A DNA stretch of 64,000 bases from Paralithodes platypus. Taxonomy: Eukaryota > Arthropoda > Malacostraca > Decapoda > Lithodidae. Shown in pieces: positions 47,756 to 56,639 of the stretch. Made by a program: the position numbers and the translations under genes. The notes beneath the pieces are model-generated. The model was not told where the DNA came from. It saw only the letters and a list, made by a program, of their open reading frames with translations, and did no database searches. The stretch is taken from the NCBI GenBank assembly GCA_032716605.1, contig CM064560.1, positions 11,755,850 to 11,819,849 on the forward strand. Direction: 5' to 3'. Each line of letters begins with the position of its first letter. Positions within the stretch are counted from its first letter, which is position 1.

Positions 47756-49396
47756 TGTTACGAATCTGGACATCAGTTGCTTAGAGACGGTATACGAAAA
47801 TAATTACTACTGCAAATGCACCTTAATTGTCTCTCTACCAAACAACACCACGACGCAACAGGTAAGAACACTATTAATGCTTCCAGGCTCTTCTCAGGGC
47901 TTAAGGTGCACTCTGCCCTGCTCCTATTCTGAATAATAAGTAGAACAGAAATACTCATGTAACTTACTAGCTACGAGAACTCGAAACCAACACCAGGATT
48001 AGCAATGCTGGGTTGGATAATCAAAACAGTTAAATACATATAGGCTACCAGCAGACATCAAAGAAACAAGAGTGCAGGTGTACTTCGAGCATAACAGGCT
48101 ATGCGCGCCCTCGACAATACTAAACTGTGCGCAAACCAACCAACGGTAATCCACTCTCAACCCAAGAGAGTTGCACATAATAATATTGCATACATATAAT
48201 GAACAAATAATACAAGGCAGTGTCCTAATATGACTACCAACCTCGGGGTGATATTAGTAGAAGCAGGTTGCCCTGACCACCTCTAATATCACACCAGTAT
48301 ATCCTGCTTCAACCTGGGCCTTCCAGTGAGTTACTGCCCGAAACAATGAACTCTTAGAGTCTACCTCCCACACTCACTTAACTATGGGGGGGGGGGTCCA
48401 GACTGAAGCTGGATTCCTAATTAATATGAAACACTCCGTTGCCTTAGTTCGAAACCCGAGATAGGGAACAAACACTTGCTGGGGCAGAACCGTCAAGGTT
48501 GTTACCGGGTCCTAAGCACAAACACTGGGAAAAATATGTAGGGGTATGGATGTGTGTGTGTGTGGACTGTCTATGGGATTAACAGTGCTTATTAGTAAGG
48601 ACCCCGGCAAGCCTTCCAGCTCTTCCCTATCACGAATTCCGAAGTCAGCCACCGGAGGTACAGAATATATAAAACAAAGGGAAATATAATAAATGCTGAT
48701 CAGAGGAAAAGGATAATTAAAGAATGAATGAATGTCTAGGATTCTCTGTTAATTACGTTACGTTATTATTATGCAAGCAAGGACAAACAAAACGGGCAGA
48801 CTGATGGGTCACAAGAGAGAGGGGACACCAACTATCTAGTCTGGCCGCCTACGAGAGAATGATGAGGCCTGGCCCTGGCGAAGCTAGCGGGAGCCTGGCT
48901 CAAACTAAGGGGGTTGCAATATTTCACCACACAATATGATAACACTAAGACACTTCACAAGAACAACATACTAACGGATTCCTGTGTTAACATATTGACT
49001 AAAACAGCGTGGCAGATAAAATAAATTACATCTTGATATTGCAACACAAATAAACTTGCAATGGTCACATAATTAAATGAAACACGTGGGGCTGGCAAAC
49101 TCGCCGCCCCCTCCCCCCCTCCAGAGACGAGAGCAATGTTCCTCCCTCCCCAACTTACCTCCAGCTTGCAAATTACAACGTTGCCACTAAAAAAAAAAAC
49201 TTCATATACGAAACTAGTAACACTCTATTGGCTCATTCTACACAAATGTTTATTGAGACAAAAATGCTTAGAGGTACGGCAAAACTAGTCATGTGCAATT
49301 GGAAGGGTATCGGAGTGAAACTCACAATACCAGGTCTTTCTAGTAAATCTGGCGCCACTCGAGTCTAGCTACTCCTAAAAGACCCTGGTCATTGTG

Positions 49397-49399
<3 letters not shown>
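47756..49399. mobile_element. Possible solo LTR (weak)
   Basis: The 1644-bp span starts TGTTAC and ends GTGACA, a near-match to the inverted TG...CA ends of LTRs, and contains no coding sequence. Six bases (ATATAT) flank both sides, but the right side is an AT microsatellite, so the apparent target duplication is weak evidence. A G run (about 48385) and a short TG microsatellite (about 48550) lie inside. It may equally be unrelated intergenic sequence. Confidence 0.25.

Positions 49400-49453
<54 letters not shown>
49400..49453. repeat. (TA)n microsatellite
   Basis: About 54 bp of alternating T and A with one phase slip, immediately followed by an AT-rich segment to about 49500. Confidence 0.95.
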
Positions 49454-49817
49454 CCGGTATATAATTATATAACATAAAATAAATAAATATATATATTAAA
49501 AAAAGGAGGTGAACATCCTCTATCAGTGCCTCTTTACTGGAACCGCCATATTGAAATCTTCCAACCAATCAGCGGGCCGTAATCCGGCCTGGGTAAAGCC
49601 AAAGAGAATTCAAGGAAAGAGGAGAAATTGGTTATTTGCTCGCGTGAACTAGAAGTGTGAGCACTATCGTGGGGCATAATATTATAAGCAAAAGGCCCCA
49701 GTGGTTATTCCTTATTAAATACTCCTTGATATCTGAGCGCCTGGCTTGTCTGCAGTGTTACCACAGTTAGGGAAAGTCCGCATAAAGAGGGGGCGTTAGA
49801 TTAAGGAGGGAAAGTCT

Positions 49818-50729
49818 TTAACCGTTTATCTGCGGGCTTATTTTTCCGCCATATTATGGCTTATTCAGGCATTCCTTATTGATTAGGCAAGTGTCTGAAT
49901 GAAATAAAATGTATTCAGCTGAAAACTAGAAGAAAATAGCTTTAAAATGACACCAAAACGAGCTTCGTAGCTCGCGGGGTTCACCCGCAGCGCTACCATA
50001 GACATTCGCTAAAATGAGCAATTATCGCTAATGTATCGCTACATTTGCCTTTGGCAGCATTGTATAACTAGCGAGACTCTGACCCAGAGCCTTCAGTGCC
50101 ACGGCCGCCTGGCTGGGAAGACCTGTGGCCTGCCGCGCTCCCGCTCCCTCGCACCCGAATTTACAGGCTTTAAGAGGCTTTAACCCCTAACTAGCAGTGC
50201 GCAACATAAGTCGAGTATAATAAATCTGGACTATCTGGCGGCGCGCGACATAGGTCGTGTGGCAATTTCAGCACGTAATGTTGCTGAGAGAGAGAGACAA
50301 GTGGTGGCAGGAGAGTAGCGAGCGTATGACTGCTCCAGACCACCGCGGCGAACCTACTGACACGAATCCCACCTCCTCCCTCCCTCTCTCACTCGCTACA
50401 TACTGAATTGTATGGGGAAAGTACCGAATTACATGCTTTTTGCACTCGCGTTGCGCGGTTGTTGCAAGAAAACTAGCCATCATAAAAGGATTGTTATGGT
50501 GTCATTGGAAAGCTCTGTTTATGCCCTTTCAGGGATAGATACTTGTTTTACGCTCTGGGTCTTATTTAGGTATGAAAATGATCACGTAAACAGCCCTATT
50601 TTGGCTAAAAACACCTCGTTGGGCGGTACATATAAATAAACCGCTAGCCCGCTAATCTAGTGTTAAAAGCCTAAAATTGCTGTAAATTGCCATGGTGTTC
50701 CGGAACGTCTCCCGCAGGGAAAGGGTTAA
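49818..50729. mobile_element. 912-bp TTAA-ended element
   Basis: Bounded by TTAA at 49818-49821 and 50726-50729. The left terminus is TTAACCGTTTATCTGCGGGC; the right terminus in reverse complement is TTAACCCTTTCCCTGCGGGA. They match over TTAACC-TTT-CTGCGGG. An internal pair of TTAA sites (50180 and 50663) flanked by mirrored AGGCTT/AAGCCT sequence hints at a second, nested TTAA insertion. Short frames inside show no transposase signature. Confidence 0.6.
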
Positions 50730-51919
50730 GAGTGAATTAATGTGGGTAAAAACACATGTAAACTATTTAAAATATAATAAATATATAAAAGCAAGAGGAA
50801 CAAATTAAGTATACAAATACAATTTAAAAGATACTCGTATATGATGCAAGCTGTATGACTAAGCAACACAACAAGAATTAGAATGTAATTTTGAATATAT
50901 ATTATTAGTTACATGGTATGTAGATGGTAAATTGTAAGGTTGCACTAAAGTTGGACATGTACATGAAATACGTTCTTAGGTTATACTTATGACGTCTAGG
51001 GATATTTTGTCCCAGCCTGTTTGACGTTGCCAACTCCCGAATCTCACAACAACAATGGCGAGTGTTGGAAGAGGCTTGCCTGTGAACCTCCTCATAATGA
51101 CGAAAATTTTACGATGATCTGGCCTTTACAGCAGCCTTTACCTATATCTATTGAACTCTGTCATGTTTATAGAGTCTCTGGATAACGTTGAATTGATCAT
51201 TAATAGCGTTATTAGTACAAGGTAGGGATTATTATGTAATAATAGGGACCCTCCCATTTTCCTTTGCGATCGCGCTGCCATCTCTCTAACGTGCAGATCA
51301 CTATTTTCAGATTTTGTGACGTCACGCTTTCGACTCCATCTATCTTTACTCTATGGGTAAAGCCAACCTCTATTTTACCGATCTTTGGGTCAGACCAGTC
51401 TCAAAATCGCGAAAACAAACAAGGCCTAGGTCGACCTTGGTACACCCAGGTTGACTCACGACAATAAATTGCTCGCGAATATGCGCTATTATTCTACAGT
51501 TGTGAAAATCAGGCTTATTTAATTGTAGGAGTACAGTGATGGAATGGAGTGAATTGAAGGCAGGAATGCTTTAATTATAATCTCTCTCTATTTTGAAAAA
51601 TTAGGCAAATAGTATTATTATCAACGACAACAATTCGTTACCCCAACCTGCCACTGTGTGAATCCGAATCACCTGGAAGTCGAAAGACGAATCATGTATT
51701 GGGTGTAAATGGCACTTCTTTCAGAGGCTTCGTTTGTCGACCCCCAGGTATTTCGGATTAATTCAGTGGCTGGTTGGGGGAACGAACTTGTGTCGTTGAT
51801 AGTAAATAACAATACTGGATCGTTTCGCTTGGATTCAATACAGATGTAAATGGGTGTGCAGGAGTTATGGCTCATGAGTGTACTTAGAGTCTTAGACTAT
51901 AGGAAAACAGGTAAAACAT
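50730..51919. other. No recognisable feature
   Basis: AT-rich, non-repetitive at the scale I can read, with no frame longer than about 70 codons and no domain motif. Confidence 0.5.
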
Positions 51920-52479
51920 TTAAGGGGAGGCAGACCGTTTTTGTGGACTCACTTCTCCCTAATGTTTAGCCCCACTAGTTTTGATTTTGGTCTCTGAGTC
52001 TTCTCCTGGGTGACCGGGATGTGTGTGAGTTTGTGCTTTTCATCTGTGTTTATTTGTTGTTTTATGTTGTTTTTGTGTTTTCCCTGTTCTTGCTCTGTCT
52101 TGAGTCGGCTACCCCCAAAATGGGGATTGGGCCTGAGCATATACACTAAATAGATAGATAGATAGATAGTTTTGAGATTATAAGACGTTCGGCCCAGTTT
52201 GGCGATTTTAACACCTTTCGCCCCATTTCGTTGTCAATTTTAAGACCTTTCGTGCCATTTTGGTGTCGATTTTTTCCTGGCGAGCGGTAGCGAGCCTGCA
52301 ATTTTAAGAGGGTACGGCCTTCGGCCGGGACGCTTTTCTACCGAAAAATGTACAAATTTATCTTGAAGGGGGGGTCCAAGGGGTGTTTTTCTAAGCTTGA
52401 TGGAGGTCTAGGGAGGAAACTAAAACAATATATGAATAAATGACTTAATAGACGAAACAAAGGGCCAGTCTCCCCTTAA
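51920..52479 (-). mobile_element. TTAA-ended element, family A, copy 2 (interrupted)
   Basis: Same family as 37633-37990, in reverse orientation, with TTAA at 51920-51923 and 52476-52479. It is longer than the other copies because a 182-bp retroposon (51985-52166) is inserted in it. Removing that insert leaves about 370 bp, in line with the ~360-bp copies. Confidence 0.8.
51985..52166 (+). mobile_element. Truncated retroposon with (GATA)n tail
   Basis: A 182-bp insertion flanked by the 9-bp duplication TAGTTTTGA (51976-51984 and 52167-52175). It ends in a short GATA-type tetranucleotide tail preceded by ATACACTAAA. The uninterrupted family A copy at 37633-37990 has the single target sequence. 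A 3' tail plus a target duplication indicates a LINE-mobilised insertion, here a 3' fragment without coding content. Confidence 0.82.
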
Positions 52480-52534
52480 CCCCCTGCCCTTGTATTGTTT
52501 GCACGTAGTCTCTCCTTTGACCGAGTGTTTCCTT

Positions 52535-53001
52535 CTTCCCCTTCAACCTTGTCCCTCCATCCTCTCTTCCCCTTCAACCTTGTCCCTCCATCCTCTCTTC
52601 CCCTTCAACCTTGTCCCTCCATCCTCTCTTCCCCTTCAACCTTGTCCCTCCATCCTCTCTTCCCCTTCAACCTTGTCCCTCCATCCTCTCTTCCCCTTCA
52701 ACCTTGTCCCTCCATCCTCTCTCTTCCCCTTCAACCTTGTCCCTCCATCCTCTCTTCCCCTTCAACCTTGTCCCTCCATCCTCTCTTCCCCTTCAACCTT
52801 GTCCCTCCATCCTCTCTTCCCCTTCAACCTTGTCCCTCCATCCTCTCTTCCCCTTCAACCTTGTCCCTCCATCCTCTCTTCCCCTTCAACCTTGTCCCTC
52901 CATCCTCTCTTCCCCTTCAACCTTGTCCCTCCATCCTCTCTTCCCCTTCAACCTTGTCCCTCCATCCTCTCTTCCCCTTCAACCTTGTCCCTCCATCCTC
53001 T
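52535..53001 (+). repeat. 31-bp pyrimidine-rich minisatellite, 15 copies
   Basis: Fifteen copies of CTTCCCCTTCAACCTTGTCC + CTCCATCCTCT; one copy near 52720 has an extra CT. The plus strand is almost all pyrimidine. As 31 is not a multiple of three and the unit lacks stops in any frame, three overlapping 171-198-codon Pro/Ser/Leu frames appear. They are artefacts of the repeat. Confidence 0.97.
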
Positions 53002-53036
53002 CTTTATACTTCTCTGTATCCCTAATGTTACTTTGC

Positions 53037-53404
53037 TTAAGGGGAGTGGGGGGGTTTGTCTGGCCCCCCTTCTCCCTCATGTTTAGCCCCATTAGTTTTA
53101 AGATTTTAAGTCGTTCGTTCCACTAGTTTGGTGATTATAAGACATTGAACCACATTTCCTTGTCAATATTTGGACCTTTTGAGACATTTAGGGTTCGATT
53201 TTGTTTTCTTCTGGCGAGCGATAGCAGCCTGAAATTTTAGGAGGAACCGGCATTTAGCCTGGAACTTTTTCCTACCAACAAATGTAAAATTTATCTCAAA
53301 GGGGGTATAGGGTTTTGTTCAGCTTGATGGAGGTCTAGCGAGGAAACTAAAAATAAGTAATTACATTAGTAAAATAGAACATAAAATACACCCTACCCCC
53401 TTAA
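53037..53404 (-). mobile_element. TTAA-ended element, family A, copy 3
   Basis: A 368-bp element between TTAA at 53037-53040 and 53401-53404, same orientation as copy 2. It shares CTCCCTCATGTTTAGCCCCA, GGCGAGCGATAGC and GCTTGATGGAGGTCTA with the other copies but is more diverged. It starts only 35 bp after the 31-bp minisatellite. Confidence 0.8.
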
Positions 53405-53438
53405 ATGATAAACGTGCTTAGCAGAGAAGGACAGGGGG

Positions 53439-54189
53439 TTAACCCTTTCAGTACCAGCGACGTGTTATATTTTATTCTAGCTAAATTTAGACAGTTCTGT
53501 GCAGCTTAGGAGGGATCTGTGGTTGTTGTTGTTGTTGTTGTTGTTCCCCAAGCTGCCTGGCCGAACAGCCCCAAGGTCCCGAGCAATTCCAAGGCCATAA
53601 CCGAGCGCCCCCACAGAACCCTCCCTGCCGACCACAATAAAGCCTGGGTGACCGAAGCCACTCCATGGCGGGGAGCCGAGGAGGGTGCAGAAACGCCCGG
53701 GAAACCAAAGCCCCACCCAGGGCCCTGTGCCCCTCAGCAATTATGAAGAGAAAGTTGAGGGGCAAGGGGAAAATGTGACGCTTTGGCTTCCAATCTTGGT
53801 AGATTGGGAGGTCAATCCACGGAAAAGACGCAGTCACTTGAGATCTAGAAAATATATAAGTTAAAGGAACAGTCAGAGTAAGCTATGGGTATGGCAGAGA
53901 TCGCTCAGTTCTCACTCTGATAGACCAGCCCATCACCACATGACTAGAACCCAATCCTCTCAGCATCAGCTAGGAAAGGCCCTAGAAAGCTGCCTTTGGC
54001 GGGGGGATAGCTCCCCTATTTCAACCCCTTTCGGGGTCGGGCACCCGCCCGGGATCTGTGGTAGTTAAAAGGAGTGGTTGAGATAGTTTGAAGCATTAGT
54101 ATTGCTATAAGTCTTTCCTAAGCTGAATACAATCGTCTAATTGTGCCAGCATATGATGAAATGGACGTCCTTGGTACTGAATGGGTTAA
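53439..54189. mobile_element. TTAA-ended element, family B, host of a SINE insertion
   Basis: The left end is TTAACCCTTTCAGTACCAGC (53439); the right end in reverse complement is TTAACCCATTCAGTACCAAG (54189). CAGCTTAGGAGGGATCTGTGG is mirrored by the right-hand TTTCCTAAGCTG. It is interrupted by the 528-bp insertion at 53523-54050. Without that insertion and one copy of the 11-bp duplication the element is about 212 bp, like the relative at 54256-54469. Confidence 0.8.
53523..54050 (-). mobile_element. SINE-like retroposon sharing its 3' tail with the LINE at 55.6-58.3 kb
   Basis: A 528-bp insertion flanked by the 11-bp duplication GGGATCTGTGG (53512-53522 and 54051-54061). On the minus strand it ends GGCAGCTTGGGGAACAACAA in a (CAA)n tail. 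Its last ~85 bp align with the 3' end of the LINE at 55661-58272, including codons of that LINE's C-terminus (GLFGQAA). The remaining ~440 bp do not resemble the LINE. A Pol III promoter is not convincing, so SINE-like is used loosely. The 75-116-codon frames across it are incidental; the poly-Gln/poly-Asn stretches come from the CAA tail. Confidence 0.8.
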
Positions 54190-54255
54190 GGTATTAATGG
54201 CTAATAATAATAGTAAAGGATAGTGTATCAGTAATAGTCTACCTAATAGTAACAA

Positions 54256-54469
54256 TTAACTACTTGAAGATCATGCCGCGTTTTGACAGTTTATTCTGGC
54301 TAACATTTAACGATTTTATACAGCTTAGGAAGGATCTGTGGGATTTAAAAGGAAAAGACTATCTCAATTATCCCTCTGACTTTCCGTATACCCTTCCTAA
54401 TCTATATATAATCGTCTAATGATGGCCAGAATAAACTGCCAAAACACGTCATAATCCTCAAGGGGTTAA
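54256..54469. mobile_element. TTAA-ended element, family B, intact 214-bp copy
   Basis: TTAA at 54256-54259 and 54466-54469. The left terminus TTAACTACTTGAAGATCATG and the right terminus in reverse complement TTAACCCCTTGAGGATTATG stay alignable for about 70 bp, through GTTTTGACAG/GTTTTGGCAG and TTATTCTGGC. It is nearly one long palindrome with a short central spacer. It lacks coding capacity. Confidence 0.85.
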
Positions 54470-54476
54470 TATAATA

Positions 54477-54671
54477 AGTTTAATAGGGAGTACAGTAAAG
54501 GTAGTATACGGAATCAGTTTAATAGGGAGTACAGTAAAGGTAGTATACGGAATCAGTTTAATAGGGAGTACAGTAAAGGTAGTATACGGAATCAGTTTAA
54601 TAGGGAGTACAGTAAAGTTAGTATACGGAATCAGTTTAATAGGGAGTACAGTAAAGGTAGTATACGGAATC
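54477..54671 (+). repeat. 39-bp minisatellite, exactly 5 copies
   Basis: Five copies of AGTTTAATAGGGAGTACAGT + AAAGGTAGTATACGGAATC. They are almost identical; the fourth copy has AAAGTTAG. The array begins 7 bp after the TTAA end of the neighbouring element. Confidence 0.97.
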
Positions 54672-54976
54672 GGGGAAATACATGAAGGGACAAATTTTGA
54701 ACTAAATTGATATAAACTCTAAAATAAATTGACAACGCAATAGCTGCTTAATTGATGTACAGGTACTTTAAGCACATTACCACGGGAAGTATGCATTAAT
54801 ACGGATGCTTAGCCGTTTGGAGTCATATTGAACATGTTTTCCTGCAGCTTAACCTTAATTGGAAAATACGAACCTGGGAAGATAATTTTTGTGATGGTGA
54901 TGAAAAGCATATACAGTATATATCTAACTGTCTGCAAAACTATGGGAACTTTCCATATGCCTATCCTTGTACTGTA

Positions 54977-55185
54977 CAGTCACAAGCATAAATACTGCGA
55001 CACAAACACAAATGTTCGCCACTTCGTCTCCAAAGGTATTGCTATACTTTTTATTCAAACTCACAATGATTTATCTATTTCATTCTAGCTCCCGTCAGAC
55101 GGTTTTATTCAGCTTATTATAAACCTCTCGTGATAAAAGACTTAACGTTATCTGTTTGATGTTGCAGCATTTATGCTCGTGACTG
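54977..55185. mobile_element. Tc1/mariner-like MITE
   Basis: A 209-bp element flanked by TA dinucleotides (54975-54976 and 55186-55187). The left end is CAGTCACAAGCATAAATACT; the right end in reverse complement is CAGTCACGAGCATAAATGCT. The inverted ends match over about 29 bp. A CAGT start and TA target duplication are characteristic of Tc1-like elements. There is no transposase. Confidence 0.8.
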
Positions 55186-55187
55186 TA

Positions 55188-55645
55188 CGCACAGTTCCGG
55201 CCAAATGTCTCTCGACTCGTCTGGCAGCATTTGGCAGCTCATATTGGGGGAAATGGGGTTGGAGTTGGGGGGTATCTCCACCCCACCTGAGTGATATGAC
55301 AGAGTGATTCTGATTGGCTGACAGGACAACATAGTTAATACACTTTAATTTATCTATGTAAATATGTAGGTCACAGATATAGTGATTTAGGTATTCATTT
55401 TTGTTTGCCACAAGCTAATATAATCCTTTCATGTAAAAGGTTTTGATTAAAACCAACATCAATATCGTGAACGAGTACCGATCACAACGGTAATCTGTGC
55501 CTCAAGATTAACCATATTAGACCAGGATAGATGGATTTATTATATTTAGCCCTCAACAAACACATTTTTCAATTTATGACATGAATCTTGGGCTGCGTGA
55601 AACAGTTTTCTTAATTATATAATTAATACATGCGTACTGGAGAAC
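55188..55645. other. No recognisable feature
   Basis: An 87-codon minus-strand frame (55148-55411) starts inside this stretch and ends within the MITE. It has no known motif. Nothing else was seen. Confidence 0.45.
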
Positions 55646-55676
55646 ATGTCTTAGTTGTTGTTGTTGTTGTTGTTCC

Positions 55677-56639
55677 CTAAGCTGCCTGGCCGAACAGCCC
55701 CGAGTCCCTGAGAAAGGCCATGGCCATGATCGGGCTTTCCCACAGAGCTCTCATTGAGTGTAGATTGTGTTGTTGGCATAAGTCGTTGTGTGAAATGCAG
55801 TCTTCTATGATGTGTTTAATGGTATGGGGTGCTGTGTTACATCCCGGGCAGGCGTCGACAACGGAGTCATCCAGTCTCTTCTGATAGCTCAGGAGAGCTG
55901 GATGGTGTCCGCATCTCAGCCTGGCCAGGTGGACTCTGTCCTCGCGAGGAAGGGAGGATTCGGAAGGATGGATTTCGGGAGGTCGTGCATGCAGCTGTGT
56001 GTTGTCTGTGAGTGAGTGGATGGATCGGTGAGAGATATGAGTATGGATGTGCTTCTGGATGTTGGTTCGGGGTGGGCAGGGAGGGAGAGAGGACAATAAT
56101 TGTGTGTGATACCGTGTGCTGGGTGTTGTTTTGATATTTTTTGGTGTCTGTGGGTGTGTTGCCATGTAGTTTAGTGGGTGGTCTTGGTTCGTGGAGGGTG
56201 CTGCCAGGAATTGAGTGCCTCTCATGTCCAGATGGTCTTTGACTTTGAGGATTTTGGTTTCTTGATGTAGGTGATCTGTGGGTGCAGTAGCTGTGCAGCC
56301 TGTAATGATCTTCAGGGCTTTGTTTTGAATAGTCTGTAAGGTCTTATGATGTGTTTCAGCTAGGTTAGAAGCCCAGGCTGGGCTTGCGTATTCCATCACT
56401 GATCTTATGTATTGTTTATATACTGTGGTGGTAGTTTCTTTGTTGTGTCCAAATTTTGTGTGAGCAAGTGACCTGAGGGCGTTAAGTCTGGGTGTCAGTT
56501 TCTTTTTAATGTTTGTGGTGTGCTGTTTGAATGTCATATGAGTATCATATGTTACTCCTAGGATTTTGGTGTGTGTGTATGTGTTAGGGGTGTGTTGTTT
56601 ATGGTGAGTTGAGGGATGTATTCGTGTTCTCCTGTCCAC
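55677..56639 (-). CDS. LINE ORF2 C-terminal part (Cys/His motif)
   Basis: A 320-codon frame; real similarity starts at about residue 24 with KILGVTYDTHMTFKQH, the start of the RT thumb, continuing an RT frame that ends nearby. VYKQYIRSVMEYASPAWASN is the conserved post-RT block. Near the end, CPGC-x4-H-x3-H-x4-C (residues 264-281) is a zinc-knuckle-like motif usual in jockey-type LINE C-termini. The stop TAG is followed by GG and then the ACA/CAA tail, so there is essentially no 3' UTR. The frame was separated from the RT by a shift in a CACA-rich tract near 56565-56585. The apparent ATG start is probably irrelevant. Confidence 0.85.
   Translation of the reverse strand: MDRRTRIHPSTHHKQHTPNTYTHTKILGVTYDTHMTFKQHTTNIKKKLTPRLNALRSLAHTKFGHNKETTTTVYKQYIRSVMEYASPAWASNLAETHHKTLQTIQNKALKIITGCTATAPTDHLHQETKILKVKDHLDMRGTQFLAAPSTNQDHPLNYMATHPQTPKNIKTTPSTRYHTQLLSSLPPCPPRTNIQKHIHTHISHRSIHSLTDNTQLHARPPEIHPSESSLPREDRVHLARLRCGHHPALLSYQKRLDDSVVDACPGCNTAPHTIKHIIEDCISHNDLCQQHNLHSMRALWESPIMAMAFLRDSGLFGQAA

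Noticed and set aside
50180..50666. Second TTAA element nested within 49818-50729
   Set aside because: The TTAA sites are there and flanks look mirrored, but the inner termini do not match well (CCCCTAAC versus CACTAGAT), so it is mentioned only inside the outer element.
52490..53126. Pro/Ser/Leu-rich protein of 171-198 codons
   Set aside because: Produced in three overlapping frames by a 31-bp stop-free minisatellite; not a gene.
53477..53837. Poly-Gln/poly-Asn protein on the minus strand
   Set aside because: The Gln/Asn run is the (CAA)n tail of a retroposon; the frames cross the target duplication boundary.
55148..55411. 87-codon minus-strand frame
   Set aside because: It ends within a Tc1-like MITE arm and has no motif; most likely chance.
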